Source: Chitinophagaceae bacterium (GTDB lineage: Bacteria > Bacteroidota > Bacteroidia > Chitinophagales > Chitinophagaceae). Taken from it: a DNA stretch of 50,188 nucleotides. The translations under genes were made by a program, and so were the position numbers. This document shows, piece by piece, positions 23,663-31,537 of the stretch; within the stretch, counting starts at the first letter, position 1; each line of letters opens with the position of its first letter. The stretch spans positions 1-50,188 of the forward strand of contig SEAC01000013.1 of the NCBI GenBank assembly GCA_004173235.1. Reading direction: 5' to 3'. The notes under the pieces were generated by a model. That model was not told where the DNA came from. It saw nothing but the letters and a program-made list of their open reading frames with translations, and did no database searches.

Positions 23663-24387
23663 CCCAGCTTCCCTTCCTCCATCCATCGCATCCGGTACGC
23701 ATTCATTGCCGTGCGTCCAAGCCGTTCCATCAGCTGATAGTTGGCAATAAATCCTACCACCGCGCCGATGCCGGGCACCAGCTGCGCCATCTTGGCAATG
23801 TCGATATAGTCGCGGTATTCCTGCTGAAAGCGGCGCCAGTCGAAGTCCTGAACATCCTCCGGCAACAGGTGTGCGTGTTCGTTCCAATTCCGCATCTGCG
23901 CAAACACCGTCTGCCTGCGCTCCTGGCTGCTAAACGCAAGCTGGAACACGTGCAACAGGTACACGCGCTCGCGGTAGTCCGAAACGCGGTAGCCGTAGAT
24001 GGCAGCGATATCGAACAGTAGCTTGAGCTTCATCCCGAGCAGGATCGGGAAGTCGGCCATGCTGGTCCAGAAGCCGCCTGCGCCGGTGATACCGCCTTCC
24101 GCCGCAGCCGCATGCTTGTAGTAGCGGATGCGCTCTTCGGCTACGGCTTCCACCCGGTGCAGCGGGCCGCTTACCGGCTTCACCCGCGACAGGTACTTCG
24201 CACCAAAGAGCACGCCTTCCACCATATGGCGGATGGCGCCCGTGATGGCTCGGTGCGCCTTCTCGGGAATAAGCGCATTCATCTTACCCTGCAGTCGTTG
24301 CGAAACGCGGCTGAGAGAAGACGGTGCCTTTTGCATCTCGACCTGCCATTTGCGGTTCTCTTTGATCGCCCAGTATGTGTATTGCAT
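23659..24387 (-). CDS. EcsC-family protein
   Basis: A 242-residue protein of the EcsC family. Visible features are the amphipathic central segments GGITGAGGFWTSMADFPILLGMKLKLLFDIAAIYGY and LAQLVPGIGAVVGFIANYQLM, the latter a likely membrane-associating helix, and a charged N-terminus. The family was named from a gene in the Bacillus ecs locus; its biochemical role is unsettled. It lies three bases after the TerB-like gene, so the two form an operon and are probably co-translated. The ATG at 24387 gives MQYTYWAIKENRKWQVEMQK. Confidence 0.83.
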   Translation of the reverse strand: MQYTYWAIKENRKWQVEMQKAPSSLSRVSQRLQGKMNALIPEKAHRAITGAIRHMVEGVLFGAKYLSRVKPVSGPLHRVEAVAEERIRYYKHAAAAEGGITGAGGFWTSMADFPILLGMKLKLLFDIAAIYGYRVSDYRERVYLLHVFQLAFSSQERRQTVFAQMRNWNEHAHLLPEDVQDFDWRRFQQEYRDYIDIAKMAQLVPGIGAVVGFIANYQLMERLGRTAMNAYRMRWMEEGKLG

Positions 24388-24390
24388 ATG

Positions 24391-25125
24391 CTAAAATCCG
24401 AATATTCCGCCGAGCAACCCGCCACGGCGCCCAAGGCCACTGTTGCGAAATCCGCCACCGCCAAACATGCCGGTGAGCGAACCAAGACCGCCTGCGAGGC
24501 CACCAAGACCACCGCCCATCAATCCCCCACCAAGGCCGCCACCGCCTCCAAAGAGGCCGCCGCGCCTGCGTCCGCCACTGAGCATGCCTGCCAGCACAAT
24601 CGGTCCCACAACGCCCAGCATGCCCTTGAGCAAGCCTGAAGTATTGATGCCCGCAGCCTCCATCTTTTGGCCGAGGCCCGAGTTCTGCAGAAATTGCGGG
24701 CTCGCTGCCGTTTCGGGATCTGCTGCCTTTGCCTTAGCCTCCTGTGCGAATTCGTCGAGCAGCGAAAACTGCTTTTGGTCAACGCCCAGGTGAGCAGCCA
24801 TTTTTTCGATGTGCGCTTTTTCATCGGCGGCGTAGTTGCCATCGGCTTCCGCAAACGCGATGCAATCGGTTACCAGCGAAAAGCGCAGGTCGCTGTTCTT
24901 CAAAACGTCGAGGCAGCGCTTGAGTTCATCACCCTGCAGCTCGGTGGCGGCGCGACGGATCATTGCCTTCTGGTCCTCATCGAGGCCGGCTGCATCCGAT
25001 AGCGTATCCAAGTGATCGAGCTCGGGTTCCGTGGCCTCGCGGTCGGCAGTTGCAATAGACGCAATGGCACCCAGGTAGGCGCCTTTTTCAAGCGGAGAAT
25101 ATCCTTCCAGAATCTGTTGAGGCAT
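24391..25125 (-). CDS. TerB-like protein with Gly-rich C-terminal tail
   Basis: A 244-residue protein. The N-terminal half (about 10-135) has the alpha-helical TerB/DUF533 pattern with acidic metal-binding-like stretches: GAIASIATADREATEPELDHLD and CIAFAEADGNYAADEKAHIEKMAAHLGV. The C-terminal third is a Gly/Leu-rich tail (GGRRRGGLFGGGGGLGGGLM, then GFRNSGLGRRGGLLGGIFGF) of unknown role, possibly for membrane or aggregate formation. TerB proteins take part in membrane-linked stress responses, including tellurite resistance, but no other ter gene is nearby. It is followed by the EcsC gene. Confidence 0.75.
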   Translation of the reverse strand: MPQQILEGYSPLEKGAYLGAIASIATADREATEPELDHLDTLSDAAGLDEDQKAMIRRAATELQGDELKRCLDVLKNSDLRFSLVTDCIAFAEADGNYAADEKAHIEKMAAHLGVDQKQFSLLDEFAQEAKAKAADPETAASPQFLQNSGLGQKMEAAGINTSGLLKGMLGVVGPIVLAGMLSGGRRRGGLFGGGGGLGGGLMGGGLGGLAGGLGSLTGMFGGGGFRNSGLGRRGGLLGGIFGF

Positions 25126-25129
25126 GTGT

Positions 25130-25232
25130 AAAGTTTATAGGTTCCAGTTTAAAGTTTAGCTTCCGATGTATTAACGACATCTCACATCTAACATCTGACA
25201 TCTAACATCTCACATCTAACATCTCACACACA
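25130..25232. repeat. AAAGTTT and ACATCT(A/G)ACATCT word tract
   Basis: AGTTTATAGGTTCCAGTTTAAAGTTT words are followed by about eight copies of a 7-8 base CATCTAA/CATCTCA/CATCTGA word (25169-25232). This is the clearest near-tandem case of the family seen at 461, 7577 and here. It fills most of the divergent spacer between the TerB-like and YkgJ genes. Confidence 0.75.
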
Positions 25233-25316
25233 GGTCTGACACTGTTACGCTTCTCCCCTGCCACTTTTGTGCCGCTATTTAACAAGGCCAAAGGCTGCGT
25301 TCCCGGCCGGATGTGC

Positions 25317-25324
25317 TTTCTTTG
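25317..25324 (+). promoter_or_regulatory. Near-consensus -7 element at the YkgJ gene
   Basis: TTTCTTTG differs from TAnnTTTG at one base and ends four bases before the ATG at 25329, the same spacing seen for rpe. It helped to choose that start. Confidence 0.4.
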
Positions 25325-25328
25325 CAAA

Positions 25329-25802
25329 ATGCTTCGCCCGGCCGACCTTTCCTCCAAAGAACAGCAGAAGAAATTCCAGCGTTTCCTGCAGCGCGCCGAT
25401 GCGCGCAAGGTGCTGCGGCGGCTCCCCGATCTGCACGAAGAGGCCATTCGTGAAAACGACTGCCTGAGCTGCGCTGCCTGTTGTAAAAATTATTCACCGC
25501 GGTTCAAAACGCCCGATGTGAAGCGCATCAGCAAATACCTGCGGTTGAAAGAAAGCGTCTTCATCGAAACGTATCTCAACGTAGACGATGACGGTGATTT
25601 CGTGGTGAAGTCAAGCCCCTGCCCTTTTTTGGGTGCCGACAATTTCTGCAGCATTTATGAGGCGCGACCGTCGGACTGCGCGCGTTTTCCTTACACCGAT
25701 GAAGACGTGCTTCTGAAGCGGCCCAGGCTTACACTCAAGAACGCGACCTTCTGCCCGATCGTGCACCAGGTGCTCGACAAGCTTAGCGCGACCCAGTTGT
25801 GA
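25329..25802 (+). CDS. YkgJ-family cysteine cluster protein
   Basis: A 157-residue protein with the zinc/iron chelate-binding Cys cluster of the YkgJ family: NDCLSCAACCKNY (Cys45, 48, 51, 52), SPCPFLGADNFCSIYEARPSDCARFPY and a later FCPIV. This matches the family pattern CxxCxxCC...CP...C.IY..RP..C..FP. The cluster type and reaction are unknown. Possible earlier in-frame starts exist at 25269 (GTG) and 25311 (ATG); 25329 is preferred from the promoter spacing. The 3' end overlaps the convergent MBL gene by 20 bases. Confidence 0.85.
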   Translation: MLRPADLSSKEQQKKFQRFLQRADARKVLRRLPDLHEEAIRENDCLSCAACCKNYSPRFKTPDVKRISKYLRLKESVFIETYLNVDDDGDFVVKSSPCPFLGADNFCSIYEARPSDCARFPYTDEDVLLKRPRLTLKNATFCPIVHQVLDKLSATQL

Positions 25803-26685
25803 GCTCATCCCACACGGCCGCAAGCAAACGATCCTGACCCGTTGATTTCCACTCGGTCTCGTTCGGGATAGAAGTGATTTTTACGAAATCTTCCCTCGCC
25901 TTCCCGGCTTTGATCTCGGCTCTTCCGAAGTCGAGCACACGCGACAGGTAATCGCGGAACGCGAGAAGATCGGCTTTACTGCCGGTCACTTCGTATCCCT
26001 CCGCAGCATGTCCGAAGATGTACAAGGTATCCTTATCGAATTTCTTTGCAATCCGTTCCAGCACTTCCGTCCAATGCTGCAACGAAGCGCCATGCGCACG
26101 GTCCACCACGGGCGGGCGGCGGTTGAACAGCAGGTCGCCGAGGTGGGCGATGTTGGCATCCTGAAAATGGTACACTGCATCGCCGTTGGTGTGAGCCGCA
26201 CCAAAATAATGTCCGTCGAGTTTTACGTCGTCGCTCTTCAGCTTCAGTTCTTCATCAAAGGTGATGGTGGCGTACAGCTGCTCCATCGGCTTTGTTGCCG
26301 CTGCGCTTACCGATTGATGATGGGCAGCAGCATTCCTATGAGCGATGACATCTTTCACCAGTTCTTTAAACGCAGCACCTCCGCCGGTATGATCGCCATG
26401 GTGGTGCGTGTAAAGCAATCGCAGGAAAGGCTTGTCGTTCAACTTGCGCAGCTCCTCGATGTAGTGAGCGGCCGCATCCGGAAACTGAGAATCGATGGTA
26501 ATGATGCCGCCCTCGCCCAGGTAGAACCCAATCGTTCCACCGCGTTCCGTATAAATACCTACGTTGCCCCGCAGCATCTTCACCGTTCCGGCAGGACGGG
26601 CGAATAACGCGAGCGCACTGTGGCGCAGAAAGAATGTTCCCGCGGCGGCAAGCGAGGTGTAGCGGAGGAAGTCTTTGCGGTTCAT
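25783..26685 (-). CDS. Exported MBL-fold metallohydrolase
   Basis: A 300-residue metallo-beta-lactamase-fold protein. The N-terminus MNRKDFLRYTSLAAAGTFFL has a signal-like hydrophobic stretch preceded by charged residues. The metal motif THHHGDHTGG is present, with downstream ligand candidates in HYFGAAHTNGDAVYHF, IAHLGDLLFNRRPP and FGHAAEGYE. The fold serves many hydrolases, and the substrate is not identifiable. The ATG at 26685 is used; the frame upstream covers only the word repeat. The gene ends in a 20-base overlap with YkgJ. Confidence 0.87.
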   Translation of the reverse strand: MNRKDFLRYTSLAAAGTFFLRHSALALFARPAGTVKMLRGNVGIYTERGGTIGFYLGEGGIITIDSQFPDAAAHYIEELRKLNDKPFLRLLYTHHHGDHTGGGAAFKELVKDVIAHRNAAAHHQSVSAAATKPMEQLYATITFDEELKLKSDDVKLDGHYFGAAHTNGDAVYHFQDANIAHLGDLLFNRRPPVVDRAHGASLQHWTEVLERIAKKFDKDTLYIFGHAAEGYEVTGSKADLLAFRDYLSRVLDFGRAEIKAGKAREDFVKITSIPNETEWKSTGQDRLLAAVWDELTTGSR

Positions 26686-26696
26686 GGGAGAGGGGT

Positions 26697-26800
26697 GTTT
26701 GTGGTTTGTCGTTTGTGGTTTGTAGTACCGTGATAAGCGGCAAGAAACCTGAAATTCGTGCGTCAGCCAACGCCAAACTACAAAGGACAAACTACAAACT
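26697..26800. repeat. TTTGTGG/TTTGTCG words with inverted arm
   Basis: GTTTGTGGTTTGTCGTTTG words (26697-26726) are mirrored by AACTACAAAGGACAAACTACAAAC words (26772-26800), so the two arms can pair loosely. The same TTTGTCGTTTG word occurs near 28145 (as its complement) and 50005. Confidence 0.7.
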
Positions 26801-26816
26801 TTCCACTTTCGCTCCC

Positions 26817-28070
26817 CTAGTATTCAAACTTGCGCAGCCCGGGCGCGCGCCACCAGGTGATGACCACGACGACGATGGTCATGATGCCGCCAAAAAGCAC
26901 GGCAGGCACGGTGCCCAGCATACGGGACGTAAAGCCGCTCTCGAACTGGCCCAGTTCGTTGCTCGAGTTGATGAACATCGAGTTGACCGAACTTACGCGT
27001 CCCCGCATTTCGTCGGGCGTGGTAAGCTGCAGGATGGTGCCGCGAATGACCACGCTGATACCGTCGAGCATACCGGCAATGATGAGCGCAAAGAAGGCCG
27101 ACCAGAAAAGCGAGCTCAATCCGAAAACAATGATGCACAGCCCGAACCCGAAGACCGCGAACAGCAGGATCGTACCCTGCCTCCTTCGAAGGGGAAAAAA
27201 GGTATTGAACAACAGCGTTACTGCCGACCCGATGTCAATCGCGGCATTCAAAAGGCCGAAACCCTGCGGACCAACCTTCAGGATGCGGTCGGCGATCTCA
27301 GGGATGAGCGCAACGGCACCACCAAAGAGCACTGCAAACAGGTCGAGGGAAATGGCACCGAGCATGATCTTGTTCCGAAACACGAAGCGGAGTCCTTCCT
27401 TCACGCTGTCCCACGCACGCACGCCCACAGGATTGTGCATCACCGGCTTCTTCGGTATGCGCGCCACCAGGAATGCTGCAAGCAGCACATAGCAAAAGAT
27501 GACCACAAACGTAGTGTGCACGCCGAACCACCCGATGAACAAGCCAGCAGAGGCGTGACCCATGATGGAAGCGATGAGAAATGATGTAGATGATATGGCG
27601 GAGGCAAGGTGCAAAATGTTTCGGGGCACCAGTTGCGCAATGATGGCACTTGAAGTTGGTCCCGCAAAAGCCCGGATGACGCCCGTGCAGAAGATGATGC
27701 CATAGAAAAATAACGGAAGCACGCTGCGCGAAACCACGTGTGCCATGTGCGGCATCGTAAGGATCACCAGCCCCGCTACGCAAATGCCATAGCTCAAAAT
27801 GCCCTTAAGCAGCAGCGTGCGTTTGTCGGAGCGATCAATTAAGTAGCCCGCATAAAGCGCCAGCACAAACACCGGAACGAACTCCGAAAGCCCGGAAATG
27901 CCGATCGAAAACGAGCTGCGCGTGATTTGGAACAGCTGGTAGGCTACCACCGTTGCTACCATGCGCAGCGACATGGTATAAAAAAAGCGCGCAATGATGA
28001 AGAAGCGGAAATCAGAATGATAAAGCAGCGGCGCAAGGCTGTGCGGGCGCTGTTCGATGGTGGAAGGCAT
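26817..28070 (-). CDS. MFS transporter
   Basis: A 417-residue major facilitator superfamily permease with about 12 hydrophobic helices. The N-terminal domain starts LLYHSDFRFFIIARFFYTMSLRM. The loop 2-3 motif appears as YAGYLIDRSDKRTLLLKG (motif A, DRSDKR), and a second set of helices begins near LGAISLDLFAVLFGG. It resembles the enterobactin/macrolide exporter-like subgroup of MFS permeases; the substrate is unknown. The ATG at 28070 is used because the upstream reading frame is spacer repeat. It follows the deoxynucleoside kinase gene in the same direction after 131 bases. Confidence 0.87.
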   Translation of the reverse strand: MPSTIEQRPHSLAPLLYHSDFRFFIIARFFYTMSLRMVATVVAYQLFQITRSSFSIGISGLSEFVPVFVLALYAGYLIDRSDKRTLLLKGILSYGICVAGLVILTMPHMAHVVSRSVLPLFFYGIIFCTGVIRAFAGPTSSAIIAQLVPRNILHLASAISSTSFLIASIMGHASAGLFIGWFGVHTTFVVIFCYVLLAAFLVARIPKKPVMHNPVGVRAWDSVKEGLRFVFRNKIMLGAISLDLFAVLFGGAVALIPEIADRILKVGPQGFGLLNAAIDIGSAVTLLFNTFFPLRRRQGTILLFAVFGFGLCIIVFGLSSLFWSAFFALIIAGMLDGISVVIRGTILQLTTPDEMRGRVSSVNSMFINSSNELGQFESGFTSRMLGTVPAVLFGGIMTIVVVVITWWRAPGLRKFEY

Positions 28071-28082
28071 GATGGCGAAAGT

Positions 28083-28172
28083 ACGGGAGGGAAGGTTGCG
28101 GAGGGTTTCGGAAGGTTCCGGAGGGTTGCGACAACCACGAACGACAAACGACAAACTGCAAACGACAAACGC
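28083..28172. repeat. GGAGGGTT and ACAAACG word tracts
   Basis: A run of GGAGGGTTnCGGAAGGTT words (28083-28130) is followed by about four copies of ACGACAAACGACAAACTGC words (28137-28172). It separates the MFS and kinase genes. Confidence 0.65.
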
Positions 28173-28201
28173 CATTCCGAAGCTTCGGGACCAACCCTTC
28201 C

Positions 28202-28834
28202 CTAAGGCAGATGCAGGTAATGCTGCCCTTCCGTGTAGTCGCGGTCGAGGGCTTCGAGTATCACTTCGAAATGCTTCGGGTTGTGCAGGAAGTCGGCATT
28301 GGCCACATCAACGATCAGCGTTTTGATGTTGTGCTGCTTGATGTAGTGCGTATAAGTTTCCTGGATGCTGAACAGGTAATCGTCGGGTATGTTCTGCTCG
28401 TAGGGCCTTCCCCGCTTGGCGATGTTGGCCTGCAGCTTGCTCACCGGCGCATGCAGGTAGATGAGCAGCTCGGGTTGCACCAGTTGCTGCAGGATGATAT
28501 CGAACAGCCGCTGGTAGAGCCGGTATTCGTCTTCGGGCAGGTTAACGCGTGCAAACAGGAGGCACTTCGTAAAAAGGTAATCCGTGATGGTCACGCTCTG
28601 AAAAAGGTCTTTCTGACCCACCAGGTCCTTCAGCTGCTTGAAGCGTTCGGCCATGAAAAACAGCTCGAGCGGGAAAGCGTATTGCCCCGGGTTTTCGTAA
28701 AACTTCGGAAGGAAGGGATTGTCGGCAAACTGCTCCAGCACGAGGCGGGCGTCGAAATGCTTCGCCAGCAGGTTCGCCAGGGTTGTTTTACCGGCGCCGA
28801 TATTGCCTTCAATGGTGATGAAATTGTACTTCAC
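28202..28834 (-). CDS. Deoxynucleoside kinase
   Basis: A 210-residue kinase of the dNK/dCK/dGK family that phosphorylates deoxynucleosides for salvage. The P-loop is GNIGAGKTT (residues 10-18); the family phrases ARLVLEQFADNPFLPKFYENP, FPLELFFMAERFKQLKDL, SVTITDYLFTKCLLFA (the DR-like region is altered to TDYLFTK) and LLIYLHAPVSKLQANIAKRGR (lid) follow. The substrate base cannot be told. The start is a GTG at 28834, the only good start near the P-loop. It lies 40 bases after folK and is probably co-transcribed with it. Confidence 0.9.
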   Translation of the reverse strand: MKYNFITIEGNIGAGKTTLANLLAKHFDARLVLEQFADNPFLPKFYENPGQYAFPLELFFMAERFKQLKDLVGQKDLFQSVTITDYLFTKCLLFARVNLPEDEYRLYQRLFDIILQQLVQPELLIYLHAPVSKLQANIAKRGRPYEQNIPDDYLFSIQETYTHYIKQHNIKTLIVDVANADFLHNPKHFEVILEALDRDYTEGQHYLHLP

Positions 28835-28874
28835 GGGGTCGCTTGCAGTCGCGCAAAATAAAGGAATTCAGACC

Positions 28875-29375
28875 TTACGGATTCGGGAAGTTATGCACCG
28901 GCAGGGGGTCGGCACAGTGGGCGAGCAGTTGCGCTATGGAGCGGCCCGAAAGCGGATGGCGCACCTGGGGCGCGATGGCCGCGAGGCAGGTAAGGGCAAA
29001 CCGCCGGGCGGGGAGCTGCGGATGCGGCAGCTGCAGCCCCGGCTCGTCGATCACCTGGTCGTCATACAATAAAATGTCGATGTCGATAAGGCGCGGCCCA
29101 TAGCGCTCCAGGCGCCGGCGACCCATGTCGGCCTCGATGGACAAAACCGTTTGCAGCAGGGCCCCTGGCGCCAGTCGCGTTTCCACAGCCAGTGCCTGGT
29201 TGAGAAAGGCGGGCTGGTCTTCGAGCCCCCAGGCCGCCGTTTCGTATAACCCGGATACCCGGGTCACGTTACCGGCGCGCTGCGCGATGGCGGCCCGCGC
29301 TTCTGCCAGCAACGCCGGGCGATCGCCCAGGTTGCCGCCCAGCAGCAGGTATGCGGTATGAGTACGCGCGTTCAA
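28875..29375 (-). CDS. folK: HPPK, 6-hydroxymethyldihydropterin pyrophosphokinase
   Basis: A 166-residue enzyme of folate synthesis that transfers pyrophosphate from ATP to 6-hydroxymethyl-7,8-dihydropterin. Family marks are AYLLLGGNLGDRPALL, VSGLYETAAWGLEDQPAFLNQALAVET, ADMGRRRLERYGPRLIDIDILLYDD (the R..R.....PR.IDIDIL signature) and LPHPQLPARRFAL. No ATG lies in frame near the N-terminus; the TTG at 29375 is the likely start, as it lies six bases after a -7-like element (GATATTTG). The opposite strand shows a very long open frame here that is only a shadow. Confidence 0.93.
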   Translation of the reverse strand: MNARTHTAYLLLGGNLGDRPALLAEARAAIAQRAGNVTRVSGLYETAAWGLEDQPAFLNQALAVETRLAPGALLQTVLSIEADMGRRRLERYGPRLIDIDILLYDDQVIDEPGLQLPHPQLPARRFALTCLAAIAPQVRHPLSGRSIAQLLAHCADPLPVHNFPNP

Positions 29376-29381
29376 GGGCGT

Positions 29382-29389
29382 CAAATATC
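29382..29389 (-). promoter_or_regulatory. -7-like element of folK
   Basis: GATATTTG on the minus strand differs from TAnnTTTG at one position and ends six bases before the TTG start of folK. It lies three bases from the sppA element on the other strand, so the two promoters face apart. Confidence 0.45.
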
Positions 29390-29392
29390 CGC

Positions 29393-29400
29393 TATTTTTG
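29393..29400 (+). promoter_or_regulatory. -7 promoter element for sppA
   Basis: TATTTTTG matches TAnnTTTG, 20 bases before the sppA ATG, and is adjacent to the divergent folK element. Confidence 0.55.
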
Positions 29401-29420
29401 AACGGAATACCCCCAATTGT

Positions 29421-31169
29421 ATGCGTGCTTTCCTGAAGATGTTCCTCGCCTCCTTCCTGGCGCTTGTGCTCTTTTGCGTCGTCGGACTTTTCTTTTTCAT
29501 CGCCGCCATAGCAGCACTCGGCGCGTCCGACAAACCGCGCATCGCCGAGCGCTCCGTGCTGCGCATCGACCTGTCGCAGCACTTTGCCGAGCAGGAGCGC
29601 CGCAACCCGCTGAGCCGCATCAGTGGCGGAGAAGCCGATGCGCCCGGACTGTATGATGTGCTCCGCCTCGTGCGCAAGGCCGCCGACGACAAGAACATTG
29701 CCGGCATCTACCTGCAGGCCGACGACAACGGCAACGGATATGCGGCAAGTGAAGAACTGCGCAGCGAGCTTGCTGCTTTCAAAAAGAAAGGAAAGTTCGT
29801 TATCGCATTCGGCAACCGCATGTCGCAGAAAGCATACTACCTCGCTACCGTTGCCGACAAGATCTACGTGAGCCCGCAAGGCTTCCTCGAATGGAAAGGC
29901 CTGGCAGTCGAACTGATGTTTTTCAAGAATGCGCTCGACCGCCTGCGCATACAGCCCCAGGTTTTTTATGCGGGAAAATTCAAGAGCGCTACCGAGCCGT
30001 TTCGTGCCGAACAAATGACACCCGCCAACCGGCTCCAGACACAGGAATTCCTCGACGACATCGACCGCGTGCTCCTCTACCGCGTAGGGCAGTCGCGCGG
30101 AATCGACACCGCAACACTGTATCGCATGGCCAATGAAGGTAGCGTTCAGAATGCGGAAGACGCGCTGCGCTACAAACTCGTGGACGGGCTGCGCTACGAC
30201 GACCAGGTACGCGATGAACTGAAGCAACGCATCGGCGCGGGCAGCCAGGACAAGCTGGCCTTCACCGAGCTGTCCACCTATGGAGATGCGGTTTCCTACA
30301 AGGCGTCCGGCGACAAACGCATCGCGCTTATTTATGCCGAAGGCACGATCATGGACGGGCCCGGCGACCGCGAAAGCATCGGCGACGAAGAATACATTAA
30401 ATGGATACGCAAAGCGCGTCTTGACAAATCGGTGAAGGCCATCGTGCTGCGCATCAACTCGGGCGGCGGCAGTGCGCTTGCTTCCGAAAACATCTGGCGC
30501 GAGCTGAAGCTGGCGAAAGAAGCAAAACCGCTGGTGGTGAGCTTTGGCGACGTTGCAGCATCCGGAGGATACTACATTGCGACCGCCGCCGATTCGATCT
30601 TCGCGCTTCCCAACACCATAACGGGTTCGATCGGTGTATTCTCCATGATCCCTAACCTGCAGGGTTTTTTCAACGAAAAACTGGGCGTGACCTTCGATGG
30701 CGTGAAGACGGCCACCTATGCCGACCGCAACAATGTATTCCGCGCACTGTCGCCGGCCGAGGCTGCCTTTCAGCAGCGCGAAGTGGACCGCATTTATTCC
30801 GTGTTCAAGCAGCGCGTGGCCGACGGCCGCAAGAAAGACACGGCCTACATCGGCTCCATTGCGCAGGGTCGTGTGTGGAGTGGCGAGAAGGCTCTGCAGA
30901 TTGGGCTGATAGACCGTCTTGGCGGCCTCGAAGAAGCAGTGCGGTGTGCCGCCCGCATGGCGAAGACCGACAGCTACCGCCTTCGCGAATACCCCGAGCG
31001 CGGTGGCTTCCTGGAAGATCTCCTGGATCGCAAAAAGGAAGAACCGATGGCACAGCTGCGCAAGCAACTCGGCGCCGGGCAGTTTGCCGTGTTCGAACAA
31101 TTGGTGGAGCTGAACCGCCTCTGCGGCGCACCGCAGGCGCGGATGCCGTTTGCGATGGAGATACGCTAG
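29421..31169 (+). CDS. sppA: Signal peptide peptidase SppA, 67K type
   Basis: A 582-residue membrane-bound serine protease that degrades cleaved signal peptides. It has one N-terminal membrane helix (about 8-33) and two ClpP-fold halves. The catalytic Lys lies in FLEWKGLAVELMFFKNA (Lys159) in the first half, the nucleophile in DVAASGGYYIATAAD (Ser381) in the second, as in E. coli SppA. The stretch AIVLRINSGGGSALASE is also conserved. The start is the ATG at 29421 (MRAFLKMFLASF); an earlier ATG at 29358 lies within the promoter. The stop codon merges with the first unit of the tandem repeat. Confidence 0.95.
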   Translation: MRAFLKMFLASFLALVLFCVVGLFFFIAAIAALGASDKPRIAERSVLRIDLSQHFAEQERRNPLSRISGGEADAPGLYDVLRLVRKAADDKNIAGIYLQADDNGNGYAASEELRSELAAFKKKGKFVIAFGNRMSQKAYYLATVADKIYVSPQGFLEWKGLAVELMFFKNALDRLRIQPQVFYAGKFKSATEPFRAEQMTPANRLQTQEFLDDIDRVLLYRVGQSRGIDTATLYRMANEGSVQNAEDALRYKLVDGLRYDDQVRDELKQRIGAGSQDKLAFTELSTYGDAVSYKASGDKRIALIYAEGTIMDGPGDRESIGDEEYIKWIRKARLDKSVKAIVLRINSGGGSALASENIWRELKLAKEAKPLVVSFGDVAASGGYYIATAADSIFALPNTITGSIGVFSMIPNLQGFFNEKLGVTFDGVKTATYADRNNVFRALSPAEAAFQQREVDRIYSVFKQRVADGRKKDTAYIGSIAQGRVWSGEKALQIGLIDRLGGLEEAVRCAARMAKTDSYRLREYPERGGFLEDLLDRKKEEPMAQLRKQLGAGQFAVFEQLVELNRLCGAPQARMPFAMEIR

Positions 31170-31528
31170 CCTGTCGCCTTCGGCTGCGCTCAGGCTGACA
31201 GGCGGGATACCCATCTTGCCATGGTGAGCCTGTCGCCTTCGGCTGCGCTCACGCTGACAGGCGGGATACCCATCTTGCCATGGTGAGCCTGTCGCCTTCG
31301 GCTGCACAGGCTGACAGGCGGGATACCCACCTTGCCATGGTGCCTGTCGCCTTCGGCTGCACAGGCTGACAGGCGGGATACCCACCTTGCCATGGTGCCT
31401 GTCGCCTTCTGCTGCACTCACGCTGACAGGCGGGATACCCACCTTGCCATGGTGCCTGTCGCCTTCGGCTGCGATCAGGCTAACAGGCGGATACCCACCT
31501 TGCCATGGTGAGCCTGTCGAACCATACC
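31169..31528. repeat. Six tandem 55-59 bp hairpin-forming repeat units
   Basis: Units start at 31169, 31228, 31287, 31342, 31397 and 31454, each with GCCTGTCGCCTTCGGCTGC, then GCTGACAGGC and CCCA(T/C)CTTGCCATGGTG; a partial seventh starts at 31512 (GCCTGTCGAACC). Within a unit GCCTGTC pairs with GACAGGC to make a hairpin, and the inner GCCTTCGGC can pair too. Sizes differ by small deletions (59, 59, 55, 55, 57, 58). The array begins at the last base of the sppA stop and fills the 368 bases up to the permease. No gene is visible inside it. Confidence 0.92.
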
Positions 31529-31532
31529 TTTG
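31525..31532 (+). promoter_or_regulatory. -7 element abutting the ABC permease start
   Basis: TACCTTTG matches TAnnTTTG and ends five bases before the ATG at 31538. A TTG lies 22 bases upstream, inside the conserved CTTGCCATGG part of the last repeat unit, so the repeat may supply part of the promoter. Confidence 0.55.
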
Positions 31533-31537
31533 CCCCC

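Noticed and set aside
24391..25125. Tellurite-resistance operon
   Set aside because: Only one TerB-like gene with an EcsC gene; no terC, terD or terZ genes nearby.
31169..31528. Possible CRISPR array
   Set aside because: The units are contiguous and nearly identical along their whole length, without unique spacers, and no cas gene is near.
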